Shown in pieces: positions 1 to 5,553 of a stretch of DNA of 10,187 bases. Every line of letters begins with the position of its first letter. Positions within the stretch are counted from its first letter, which is position 1. Under the pieces are notes generated by a model. That model was not told the DNA's origin. It did no database searches and saw only the letters and a program-made list of their open reading frames with translations. Source of the DNA: WJLC01 sp964600865 (GTDB taxonomy: Archaea; Nanobdellota; Nanobdellia; Pacearchaeales; GW2011-AR1); NCBI GenBank assembly GCA_964600865.1, contig CAZRJP010000025.1, positions 1 through 10,187 on the forward strand. The letters run 5' to 3'. Made by a program: the position numbers and the translations under genes.

Positions 1-3
1 GAA

Positions 4-40
4 GCCATTTCCTGAATTTCGTTAGAAATTAGGTAATGGT
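4..40. other. Imperfect stem-loop at left edge
   Basis: Bases 5-9 (CCATT) pair with 35-39, bases 11-13 (CCT) with 31-33, and bases 15-20 (AATTTC) with 25-30 (GAAATT). The loop is GTTA at 21-24. There is one T/T mismatch (10 against 34) and one bulged G (14); G4 can wobble with T40. The stem reads on either strand. It may be the end of a transcript entering from the left, or part of an RNA gene cut by the window edge. No gene assignment is possible. Confidence 0.4.
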
Positions 41-64
41 AGTTCACACATATTAGTTAATAAT

Positions 65-79
65 AGAAACATATAAATA
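65..79 (+). promoter_or_regulatory. Strong BRE/TATA element
   Basis: GAAACATATAAATAG combines a purine-rich BRE-like segment with a TATA box centred near 75. Archaeal initiation about 25 bp downstream would fall near 98-101. That is just before an ATG at 104 and coincides with the outer strand of a set of nested complementary segments (98-177). It could drive a small RNA, a 30-codon ORF, or a long leader for the 59-aa ORF at 293. Confidence 0.5.
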
Positions 80-96
80 GAATAAGCACTTTATTA

Positions 97-241
97 TATC
101 ACTATGAGTTTGAAAGCAAATGAACATACACTGGCATGGAAACCATTTTGTATAGCTTTAGCTTTTGGCTCAGTGATTAAATATACCTCATTTTAATCCA
201 AGGATTTTTTGGTCTGGATTAGAATGCAGGAAGATTTCTTG
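97..241 (+). ncRNA. Candidate structured RNA or structured leader
   Basis: Downstream of the TATA element at 65-79 the sequence contains nested complementary segments: 98-103 with 172-177 (ATCACT/AGTGAT), 106-108 with 169-171, 113-117 with 161-165 (AAAGC/GCTTT), 126-130 with 149-153 (ATACA/TGTAT), and 136-139 with 143-146 (ATGG/CCAT). Two further hairpins follow: TAATCCA/TGGATTA (194-200 with 215-221) and CAGGAA/TTCTTG (227-232 with 236-241, loop GAT, one G-T pair). Individual helices are short, and AT-rich DNA gives many chance pairings. The orderly nesting right at the predicted start site is the reason to list it. It matches no RNA family I recognise. It may be a leader of the 59-aa ORF rather than a separate RNA. 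Confidence 0.25.
104..196 (+). CDS. Possible 30-aa ORF, unknown
   Basis: An ATG 29 bp downstream of the centre of a strong TATA box opens a 30-codon frame ending in TAA at 194-196, compatible with a near-leaderless message. The product starts MSLKANEHTL and has a mildly hydrophobic middle (FCIALAFGSVI). No family is recognised and there is no Shine-Dalgarno sequence. The same bases form nested complementary segments that suggest a structured RNA instead. Position relative to the promoter is the only support, so it is listed as a weak alternative reading of this interval. Confidence 0.15.
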   Translation: MSLKANEHTLAWKPFCIALAFGSVIKYTSF

Positions 242-292
242 TTAGTTATTCAGGCCTAAGGAATTGGGTGTTGTGAGGTTTGTTAAATAAAA

Positions 293-472
293 ATGGCAAA
301 TAATCTTTTTCAAAAAAGATTAGACAAAACCAGAATTAAAATGGCAAACAAAAAACAAATGGAAGAAAAAGAGTATGTAGAAAAACGACTTAGTGACTTA
401 ATGGAGTTTACTATGAGAATGGAGAATGAAATATATTCTCTTGAATCTCAAAGTGAATATTCTAGTGACTAG
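293..472 (+). CDS. Small hypothetical protein, 59 aa, helical
   Basis: The frame from ATG 293 to TAG 470-472 encodes 59 residues beginning MANNLFQKRLDK. Residues 16-52 are rich in Lys, Glu, Met and Leu (for example KRLSDLMEF) and look like one long amphipathic helix or coiled coil, followed by a Ser/Glu tail. No signal peptide, membrane segment or known family is visible. GAGGT at 275-279 is a possible ribosome site, 13 bp upstream. The 11-mer AAAATGGCAAA occurs at 290-300 and again in frame at 338-348, so Met17 is an alternative start that would leave 43 residues. The nearest strong promoter is at 65-79, implying a leader of about 190 bases unless a weaker promoter is used. The gene is convergent with proS. 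Composition resembles real coding sequence, but the function is unknown. Confidence 0.5.
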   Translation: MANNLFQKRLDKTRIKMANKKQMEEKEYVEKRLSDLMEFTMRMENEIYSLESQSEYSSD

Positions 473-542
473 TTGAATGTGTTTAAAAAGAATTCAAACG
501 CCTTAATTGGTATTATTATATTTGCTATGTTACAATTTTGAT

Positions 543-1997
543 TTAATAGCTTCTAGAGAAATAGGTAATATTTTTTGCCTTTTTATTACAATGGACACAT
601 TTAGATTTTTGTTTTAATTTTTGTTTGAATGGAATAACTCTTGCACTTGCACCTTTTGTTTTATTTTTTATCAATCCCTCACATTTTGATTCTCCACAAA
701 AAGGCGCCTTTGCAATTTTTTTATTTTTAATGGCTTTTTTTAATTCTTTCATTGTTTTTACTTTTGTTATGCTCTTTTTAAGAAATTTTTTTGCTTTTGT
801 ATAAAGTTCTTCATGGATTTCTTGTAAAAGAATTGGCAATTGTTTTTTTAGTTCTTTTATTTTTATTTGAAACTTTTTATTTTTATCTGATTGGGTTCTT
901 TTTGAGATGGTTACTTCTTTTTTCTTTAAATCTCTAGGACCAATTTCAATTCTTATTGGAATTCCTTTTAATTCCCACTCATTAAATTTCCATCCAGGAG
1001 TATAATCTTCTCTATCATCTAAAATAGGATTAAATCTTGATAGGTCTTTTTTTAATTTTTCAGCTTGTTTCAAAACCTTTTCTTTTGTTTTATCAAATAA
1101 TATTGGAATTATTACTATTTTATTTCTAGCTATTTTTGGAGGCAATACTAGGCCCTTGTCATCTGAATGAGTCATAACTGTTCCACCTATAAGTCTTGTT
1201 GATATTCCCCAAGAGTTTTGCCATGGAATTTTATTTTCTTCCTTTCTTCCAAGGAAATTAATGTCAAATGCTTTTGCAAAACCTTGTCCTAGTTCATGAG
1301 AGGTCCCACATTGTAAGGATTTTCCATCAGGCATTAAGGCTTCTATAGTATATGTCTTTTTTGCTCCTGCAAATTTTTCTTTTTCTGTTTTTTCTCCTGT
1401 TATAACTGGTAATGCTAATAATTCTTTACAAAGTTTAGAATAAAGTTTTATATATTTTATAGTGTCTTTTTTACATTCTTTTTCTGTTTCATATACACAA
1501 TGGCCTTCCTGCCAAAGAAATTCCCTTGATCTTAAAAATAATTTAGTTGCTTCTGTTTCCCATCTTACTATATTACACCATTGATTTATTTTTAATGGCA
1601 GATCTTTATAGCTTCTTATCCATTTAGAATAAGAATCATACATTATTGTTTCACTTGTGGGTCTTATTGCCAGTCTTTCTCCTTTTCCAGTAACTTTCTT
1701 ATCAAGCCATGCTACTTCAGGATTAAATCCTTTTGCATGTTTTGATTCTTTTTTAAAAAAAGATTCAGGTATAAATAAAGGAAAATAAGCATTTTTTACT
1801 CCTGTTGGTTTTATTATATTTGCATTAAAATAATTTTTAATTGATTCCCATATTGCATAACCTCTAGGACGGATAATCATTGTCCCTTTAACAGAGCCAA
1901 AATCTGCTAGTTCTGATTTTAGACAGATTTCTTCATACCATTTAGCAATATCTTTCTCTTTAGAGGTTTTAATTCCTTTTTTAGTTTCTTTTGCCAT
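543..1997 (-). CDS. proS: Prolyl-tRNA synthetase, archaeal/eukaryotic type
   Basis: Cytoplasmic class IIa synthetase that attaches proline to tRNA(Pro). The 484-aa product has the usual length and order for the archaeal type: the catalytic core, then the anticodon-binding domain (about 290-400), then a C-terminal zinc-binding extension. Visible landmarks are RPTSE at 112-116, the motif 2 region FLRSREFLWQEGH at 154-166, QCGTSHELGQGFAKAFDI at 229-246, and DDREDYTPGWKFNEWE at 327-342. The zinc site is Cys434, Cys439, Cys467 and Cys470, and the chain ends in the family's conserved YFSRSY tail with terminal Tyr484. It lacks the bacterial editing insertion. The start is fixed by a perfect GGAGGT 5 bp upstream. 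It stands alone, convergent with the small ORF to its left and divergent from tRNA-Arg. Confidence 0.97.
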   Translation of the reverse strand: MAKETKKGIKTSKEKDIAKWYEEICLKSELADFGSVKGTMIIRPRGYAIWESIKNYFNANIIKPTGVKNAYFPLFIPESFFKKESKHAKGFNPEVAWLDKKVTGKGERLAIRPTSETIMYDSYSKWIRSYKDLPLKINQWCNIVRWETEATKLFLRSREFLWQEGHCVYETEKECKKDTIKYIKLYSKLCKELLALPVITGEKTEKEKFAGAKKTYTIEALMPDGKSLQCGTSHELGQGFAKAFDINFLGRKEENKIPWQNSWGISTRLIGGTVMTHSDDKGLVLPPKIARNKIVIIPILFDKTKEKVLKQAEKLKKDLSRFNPILDDREDYTPGWKFNEWELKGIPIRIEIGPRDLKKKEVTISKRTQSDKNKKFQIKIKELKKQLPILLQEIHEELYTKAKKFLKKSITKVKTMKELKKAIKNKKIAKAPFCGESKCEGLIKNKTKGASARVIPFKQKLKQKSKCVHCNKKAKNITYFSRSY

Positions 1998-2002
1998 TAA
2001 AA

Positions 2003-2008
2003 ACCTCC
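2003..2008 (-). promoter_or_regulatory. Shine-Dalgarno site of proS
   Basis: On the minus strand GGAGGT lies 5 bases before the proS ATG at 1997. This implies a leadered message, unlike most neighbours. A TATA-like TTTAAATA on the minus strand (centre near 2075) would give a leader of about 50 bases. A nearer ATTATAAAA (about 2018-2026) is too close to leave the Shine-Dalgarno site in the transcript. Confidence 0.7.
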
Positions 2009-2111
2009 AGTGTATTTTTTATAATTCTAGCAAGGATATTTTTATTCATATTATCTTTAATAAAAGGCAATATTTAAAATTAATGAATATCTCTTAATTT
2101 TAGTATTTAAC

Positions 2112-2183
2112 AGGCCTATAGTTCAATGGATAGAATGATTGGTTTCGGCCCAATTGATCTCGGTTCGAATCCGAGTAGGCCTA
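2112..2183 (+). tRNA. tRNA-Arg (anticodon TCG)
   Basis: A 72-base cloverleaf. The acceptor stem AGGCCTA (2112-2118) pairs perfectly with TAGGCCT (2176-2182); discriminator A2183. The D stem is GTTC/GAAT with the 8-base loop AATGGATA, which carries the A20 expected for tRNA-Arg. The anticodon stem ATTGG/CCAAT (2138-2142, 2150-2154) closes the loop TTTCGGC, giving anticodon TCG at 2145-2147, which reads CGA and probably other CGN codons. The T arm is CTCGG/CCGAG around TTCGAAT. The variable loop is four bases. There is no intron and CCA is not encoded, so CCA-adding enzyme is required. A TATTTAAAA box at 2071-2079 would fit a short 5' leader. A T-rich run (2190-2200) follows and runs into the 3' end of gatB on the other strand. 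Confidence 0.97.
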
Positions 2184-2189
2184 TTTAGA

Positions 2190-2200
2190 ATTTTTCTTTC
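2190..2200 (+). terminator. T-tract after tRNA-Arg
   Basis: TTTTTCTTTC begins about seven bases after the tRNA discriminator base and is followed by further T-rich sequence inside the 3' end of the opposing gatB gene. Archaeal RNA polymerase terminates on T-runs without a hairpin, so this is the likely tRNA terminator. Confidence 0.45.
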
Positions 2201-2201
2201 A

Positions 2202-3572
2202 TTACTTCAATTTTTCAATAAGAATTTTTTTAGCAGTTTGAAAGTCTGCACGCTTATTGCTTAACCTCATAACCTGGCCAACTAGGAAATTAATGGCCTT
2301 TTTTTCTCCGGATTTATAATCTTTTACAGCTTTCTTATTATTTTTTATAACTTTTTTAATTATCTTTTCAATTTCTTTTTTATCTGAAATTTTACTTTGA
2401 GATTTTGCTTGTTTTTTTGGAGAAGCGGATTTTGGAACCCATGTTCTTAAAATGTCTTTTGCCTTTAATTCTGTTAGTGTTTTATCTTGAATTAGATTAA
2501 GTAATTCAATGAAATGTTCAGGTTGGATATTTATTTCTGGATCATCAAGCTCTTTTTTATTGTAATTTAAAACTGAAAGAAGTTCTTCAGTAACCCAACG
2601 AGTTGCAAGTTTCTTGTCCTTGATTTTTTTGATTACAGATTCAAAAAATTCCACTAGTTCTATTTTTTGTGTCAGAATTTCAGCGGATTTTTTATTAATT
2701 TTGTATTTTTTAATGAGCTTTTCTAGTTTTGCTTTAGGTGTTTCAGGTATTTTTGATTTGAGTTTTGAAATTCTTTGTTTTTCTATATTTATTGCAGGTA
2801 AGTTAGGTTCTGAAATGAATCTGTAGTCTGCAGCCTGCTCTTTTGTTCTCATTAGTTTTGTTTTTTGTTTTATTGCATCAAACATCCTTGTTTCTTGTTT
2901 TTTTGGTTTTTGACCTGGAGTTTTTTGCCTTTTTATTTCTGTTTCAATTGCCATTTTAATATTTTTTAAAGAATTAATATTTTTCATTTCTATTCTTTTT
3001 CCTCCTTTTATGGAAACATTCACATCTGCTTTTATCCCTGCTTTTTTGTCAATTGCTTTAATATATCCAAGTGTTGTTAAAAGTTTTTTAAGCCACTCAA
3101 CAACCTCATCTCCTGTTTTAAAATCTGGGTCGGTTACAATTTCAATAAGTGGGCTTCCACTTCTATTATAATCTATTTCTCCTGTTTCAGGATTCCATGC
3201 AGCAGGGTCTTCTTCTAGATGACATTCAGTTATACCAATGCCTAAAAATTTTCCATTTTCTCCATTTTTTGTTGCATGTGGTCCAGAGATTGTGTTTTGA
3301 AAACCTTTTGGTAGGTCTGGCCAGGAATAATGTTTTCTTTGCCATACAAGTTTTTTGTTTATTTTACAATTTAACATTAATGCTATTTGAATAGCATTGT
3401 TGATAGCATTTTTATTGGGCAACATTGGTTTACTTCCGGGTTGTCCTGCACATATGGGGCATATATTTGTATTTGGTTTTGCATGTTTGCTTCCGTGAAT
3501 AGCCTTACAATTACAGAATAATTTTTCTTTAGTATTAATATAGCCGTGGATTTCTAAACCTATTTTTACCAT
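2202..3572 (-). CDS. gatB: Asp/Glu-tRNA amidotransferase subunit B (GatB)
   Basis: The tRNA-binding, kinase-like subunit of GatCAB, which phosphorylates and amidates Asp-tRNA(Asn) and/or Glu-tRNA(Gln). In an archaeon that also has GatDE its expected role is Asn-tRNA(Asn) formation. The 456-aa product begins with GLEIH (5-9) and has a Cys4 zinc knuckle (Cys20, Cys22, Cys38, Cys41, the last two in NICPICAGQPG). It then shows WPDLPKGFQ (84-92), HLEEDPAAW (118-126), DYNRSGSPLIEIVTDPD (134-150), DVNVSI (183-188), EMKNINSLKNI (195-205) and SEPNLPAI (254-261). A helical region and a YqeY-like tail close with VGQVMRLSNKRA (431-442). Length is slightly below the usual 475-500. GatA and GatC are not in this window. 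It is divergent from gatD across 51 bp and looks leaderless. GatB rather than GatE is called because it has the CPIC zinc motif and lacks the GatE SARMYPETD motif. Confidence 0.95.
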   Translation of the reverse strand: MVKIGLEIHGYINTKEKLFCNCKAIHGSKHAKPNTNICPICAGQPGSKPMLPNKNAINNAIQIALMLNCKINKKLVWQRKHYSWPDLPKGFQNTISGPHATKNGENGKFLGIGITECHLEEDPAAWNPETGEIDYNRSGSPLIEIVTDPDFKTGDEVVEWLKKLLTTLGYIKAIDKKAGIKADVNVSIKGGKRIEMKNINSLKNIKMAIETEIKRQKTPGQKPKKQETRMFDAIKQKTKLMRTKEQAADYRFISEPNLPAINIEKQRISKLKSKIPETPKAKLEKLIKKYKINKKSAEILTQKIELVEFFESVIKKIKDKKLATRWVTEELLSVLNYNKKELDDPEINIQPEHFIELLNLIQDKTLTELKAKDILRTWVPKSASPKKQAKSQSKISDKKEIEKIIKKVIKNNKKAVKDYKSGEKKAINFLVGQVMRLSNKRADFQTAKKILIEKLK

Positions 3573-3593
3573 TGAAGAAAATAAGAAAGATAG

Positions 3594-3604
3594 TTTTTTA
3601 TATG
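3594..3604. promoter_or_regulatory. Shared TATA element for gatB and gatD
   Basis: TTTTTTATATG reads as a TATA box in both directions (TTTTATAT on plus, ATATAAAAAA on minus). The two start codons are at 3572 (minus) and 3624 (plus), so the midpoint of the 51-bp interval is 3598, inside this element. Each start codon is about 25 bp from the TATA centre, the spacing expected for leaderless archaeal transcripts in both directions. No other TATA-like element is present in the interval. Confidence 0.6.
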
Positions 3605-3623
3605 TTGCTAAATTTTGTATTTT

Positions 3624-4970
3624 ATGGTTAAGAAAAAGTCAAAATCTCAAGAAAAAAATAAAAAGACTTCTAAAACTAAATCCAAATCTACACCTACACC
3701 AGGAGATAGAGTAGAGATTCATTTAGATAAAACAATTTATGAGGGAACTTTATTAGAAACACCTAAGTCAGAAAAAGGAGTTGTCTTATTGAAGTTAGAT
3801 TCTGGTTATAATATTGGTTTAAAGAAAAAAGAAATTGTAGAGATTAAGTTAATTAATAAGTTTAAGGAAAAGAAAGAAGAAATGGAATTAAAAAAGGAAA
3901 AAGGAAAGCCAAATATTGCCTTGATTATTACTGGAGGAACAATTGCTGCTAGATTGAATCCTAAAAAAGGGGGAGTAGATTGGTTGACTTCTCCAAAGAA
4001 ATTACTAAGATTTTATCCAGGGATATTTGATAATGTTAATATTGTTAGAATTGAAACACCTTTTATGAAGGCTTCTGAAGATATGGATTATAGGGATTGG
4101 AAGAAAATTGCACGTGTGACAAAAAAGTTGCTTAATGACTCTAACATTAAAGGAGTTATTATAACACATGGAACTGATTTTTTACATTATACTAGTAGTG
4201 CATTAAGTTTTTTTCTAAATGCAACTTCTAAATTAAACAAGCCAGTTGTTTTAACTTATAGTCAAAGAAGTATTGATAGGGCAAGTAGTGATGCTAATTT
4301 AAATTTACAGTGTGCTGCTATGGCAGCTAGTTCAGATATTGCAGAAGTAATGTTAGTAGGACATGCAACAAGTAATGATGATTATTGTTTAGCAATGCCT
4401 GGAACAAAAGTTAGGAAATTACATTCTTCTAAAAGAGATGCTTTTAAAGTTGTAAATGGGAATGCATTTGCAAGAATCTATCCAGATAAGGTGATTAAAG
4501 AAAGTGATTATAATTTAAAGAATACTAAAAAATGTAAGAGTGATTTAAAATTTAATAATAATGTGGCATTAGTTAAAATTTATCCTGGCCAAGACCCAAA
4601 GATTTTAGATTTTTATGTTAAAGAGGGTTGTAAGGGGTTAGTTTTAGAGATGTCTGGTTTAGGACATGCACCAACTAAAAGAGCAAGAAAGAGTTGGACT
4701 AGCAAATTAAAAGAAGTTCAAAAAAAAGGACTTATAGTTTGCGCTACTGCTCAAACAATTTATGGTAGGTTAAATCCCTTAGTTTATTCTAATGGAAGAG
4801 AATTACTTGGAACAGGAATAATTTATTTAAAAGATATGTTAGCTGAAACTGCACTTGTTAAGTTAGGATGGGTTTTAGGTCATAAGTCTTGGAGTAAGAG
4901 TAAGGATATTGTTAAGGAAAAGATGTTAAATAATTTTGATTGTGAATTAAATGATAGATTAGAAGAATAA
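3624..4970 (+). CDS. gatD: Glu-tRNA(Gln) amidotransferase subunit D (GatD)
   Basis: The asparaginase-like subunit of the archaea-specific GatDE complex. It releases ammonia from an amide donor for conversion of Glu-tRNA(Gln) to Gln-tRNA(Gln). The 448-aa product has a Lys/Ser-rich N-terminus (2-22), a small beta-barrel (PGDRVEIHLDKTIYEG to about 78), and an asparaginase fold. Catalytic landmarks are TGGTIA at 103-108 (Thr106), HGTD at 182-185 (Thr184, Asp185), and Lys265 in VRKLH, which aligns with the family's catalytic lysine. SQRSIDRASSDA (213-224) and the GLGHAP and GHKSW segments are typical of GatD. The start is ATG 3624; an in-frame TTG at 3615 adds only three residues and fits the TATA spacing less well. 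Its partner gatE is not adjacent: the DUF1003 and Fic genes lie between. Its stop directly abuts the stop of the DUF1003 gene. Confidence 0.96.
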   Translation: MVKKKSKSQEKNKKTSKTKSKSTPTPGDRVEIHLDKTIYEGTLLETPKSEKGVVLLKLDSGYNIGLKKKEIVEIKLINKFKEKKEEMELKKEKGKPNIALIITGGTIAARLNPKKGGVDWLTSPKKLLRFYPGIFDNVNIVRIETPFMKASEDMDYRDWKKIARVTKKLLNDSNIKGVIITHGTDFLHYTSSALSFFLNATSKLNKPVVLTYSQRSIDRASSDANLNLQCAAMAASSDIAEVMLVGHATSNDDYCLAMPGTKVRKLHSSKRDAFKVVNGNAFARIYPDKVIKESDYNLKNTKKCKSDLKFNNNVALVKIYPGQDPKILDFYVKEGCKGLVLEMSGLGHAPTKRARKSWTSKLKEVQKKGLIVCATAQTIYGRLNPLVYSNGRELLGTGIIYLKDMLAETALVKLGWVLGHKSWSKSKDIVKEKMLNNFDCELNDRLEE

Positions 4971-5000
4971 TTATTTCTTTTTCTTTGATATCTTTCTTTC
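4971..5000 (+). terminator. T-rich terminator of gatD inside opposing gene
   Basis: Directly after the gatD TAA the plus strand is T-rich (TTATTTCTTTTTCTTTG, then CTTTCTTTC). These bases encode the C-terminal Ile-Ser-Lys-Lys-Lys-Lys of the DUF1003 protein on the minus strand. As there is no intergenic space, gatD transcription must end inside that gene, and this is the first suitable T-tract. Confidence 0.4.
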
Positions 5001-5411
5001 AATTCTATTTAGCTGTTTCTGAATATTCTCTATTTCTCTTTCAGATTTCCTATTTATAGCATAATCATACTCTGCCCTTTGTCTATCTCTTTCTGTTTGC
5101 CTATTTTGACTCATAAGGATTACTGGTGCTTGTATAGCTGCTAAGCAGGACAGTACAAGATTTAATAATATAAATGGATATGGATCCCATGTTTTCCCAA
5201 ATAAAATCCATGCAGTATTAAAGGACATCCATAAAAGAAGAAAGAATAAGAAACTTAGAATAAAAAACCAACTACCTGCCCATTTTGCAATAAAATCTGC
5301 AGCTTTTTGGCCAAATGTTTTAGGATTTACCTTAAATTTATTTCTAATTTGTTTTACACTTTTTTTAATTGATTTTATCCTACTTTTTTTAGATTTCCTC
5401 TTTTTTGCCAT
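4971..5411 (-). CDS. DUF1003-family membrane protein
   Basis: A 146-aa protein of uncharacterised family DUF1003. The family core is clear: GSWFFI (46-51), a first membrane segment at about 47-71, WDPYPFILLNL (75-85), a second membrane segment at about 79-101 ending in AAIQAPVILMSQNRQ (91-105), then a charged helix with ERDRQRAEYDYAIN (107-120) and a likely coiled coil to about 140. Both ends are strongly basic: residues 2-27 (KKRKSKKSRIKS and on) and the final KKKK. Two membrane passes would place the basic termini on the same side, probably the cytoplasm. The molecular role of the family is not established. The gene looks leaderless with TTTATAA about 26 bp upstream of ATG 5411. It is divergent from the Fic gene, and its stop touches the gatD stop with no bases between. 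Confidence 0.88.
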   Translation of the reverse strand: MAKKRKSKKSRIKSIKKSVKQIRNKFKVNPKTFGQKAADFIAKWAGSWFFILSFLFFLLLWMSFNTAWILFGKTWDPYPFILLNLVLSCLAAIQAPVILMSQNRQTERDRQRAEYDYAINRKSEREIENIQKQLNRIERKISKKKK

Positions 5412-5433
5412 GTTTATTTAAGTAATTAATAAG

Positions 5434-5440
5434 TTATAAA
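5434..5440 (-). promoter_or_regulatory. TATA box of the DUF1003 gene
   Basis: TTTATAA on the minus strand, centred about 26 bp upstream of the ATG at 5411. This predicts initiation at or next to the start codon, hence a leaderless transcript. Confidence 0.5.
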
Positions 5441-5468
5441 TCTTCTTGTAAAATATGATGTTATCTTT

Positions 5469-5489
5469 TGTAACTGGATAGGAGTTACA
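5469..5489. promoter_or_regulatory. Inverted repeat, candidate operator
   Basis: TGTAACT (5469-5475) and AGTTACA (5483-5489) are perfect 7-bp arms around a 7-bp spacer, GGATAGG. Centre-to-centre distance of the arms is 14 bp. The repeat lies between the divergent DUF1003 and Fic promoters, 11 bp upstream of the Fic TATA box at 5500-5506 and about 29 bp from the DUF1003 TATA box. This is where a dimeric regulator could act on one or both genes. A bound regulator is inferred, not shown. Confidence 0.4.
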
Positions 5490-5493
5490 TATA

Positions 5494-5506
5494 GAAAGGT
5501 TTATAA
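5494..5506 (+). promoter_or_regulatory. BRE/TATA element of the Fic gene
   Basis: GAAAGGTTTATAA is a textbook purine-rich BRE plus TATA box. It predicts initiation near 5528 and a leader of about 26 bases before ATG 5554. A second weaker TATA-like TTTAAATA (about 5520-5527) sits 30 bp from the ATG and could give a near-leaderless transcript. Two start sites are possible. Confidence 0.5.
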
Positions 5507-5553
5507 GTAAGAAACTGTTTTTAAATATACTAAATAGGTTAAATAAAATTAAT

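Noticed and set aside
473..497. Inverted repeat TTGAAT/ATTCAA after the 59-aa ORF as a hairpin terminator
   Set aside because: Six AT-rich pairs with a 13-base loop and no following T-run; too weak to call. T-rich sequence further on (from about 570) is more likely to stop transcription.
2614..2826. Plus-strand ORF of 70 codons inside gatB
   Set aside because: It is antisense to a well-conserved gatB region; the hydrophobic product is what the reverse of Lys/Glu-rich coding gives.
3149..3394. Plus-strand ORF of 81 codons inside gatB
   Set aside because: It overlaps the conserved GatB core on the other strand, with no promoter or ribosome site of its own.
3615..3623. TTG start for gatD three codons upstream of the ATG
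   Set aside because: ATG 3624 is closer to the normal distance from the TATA element and there is no ribosome site for the TTG.
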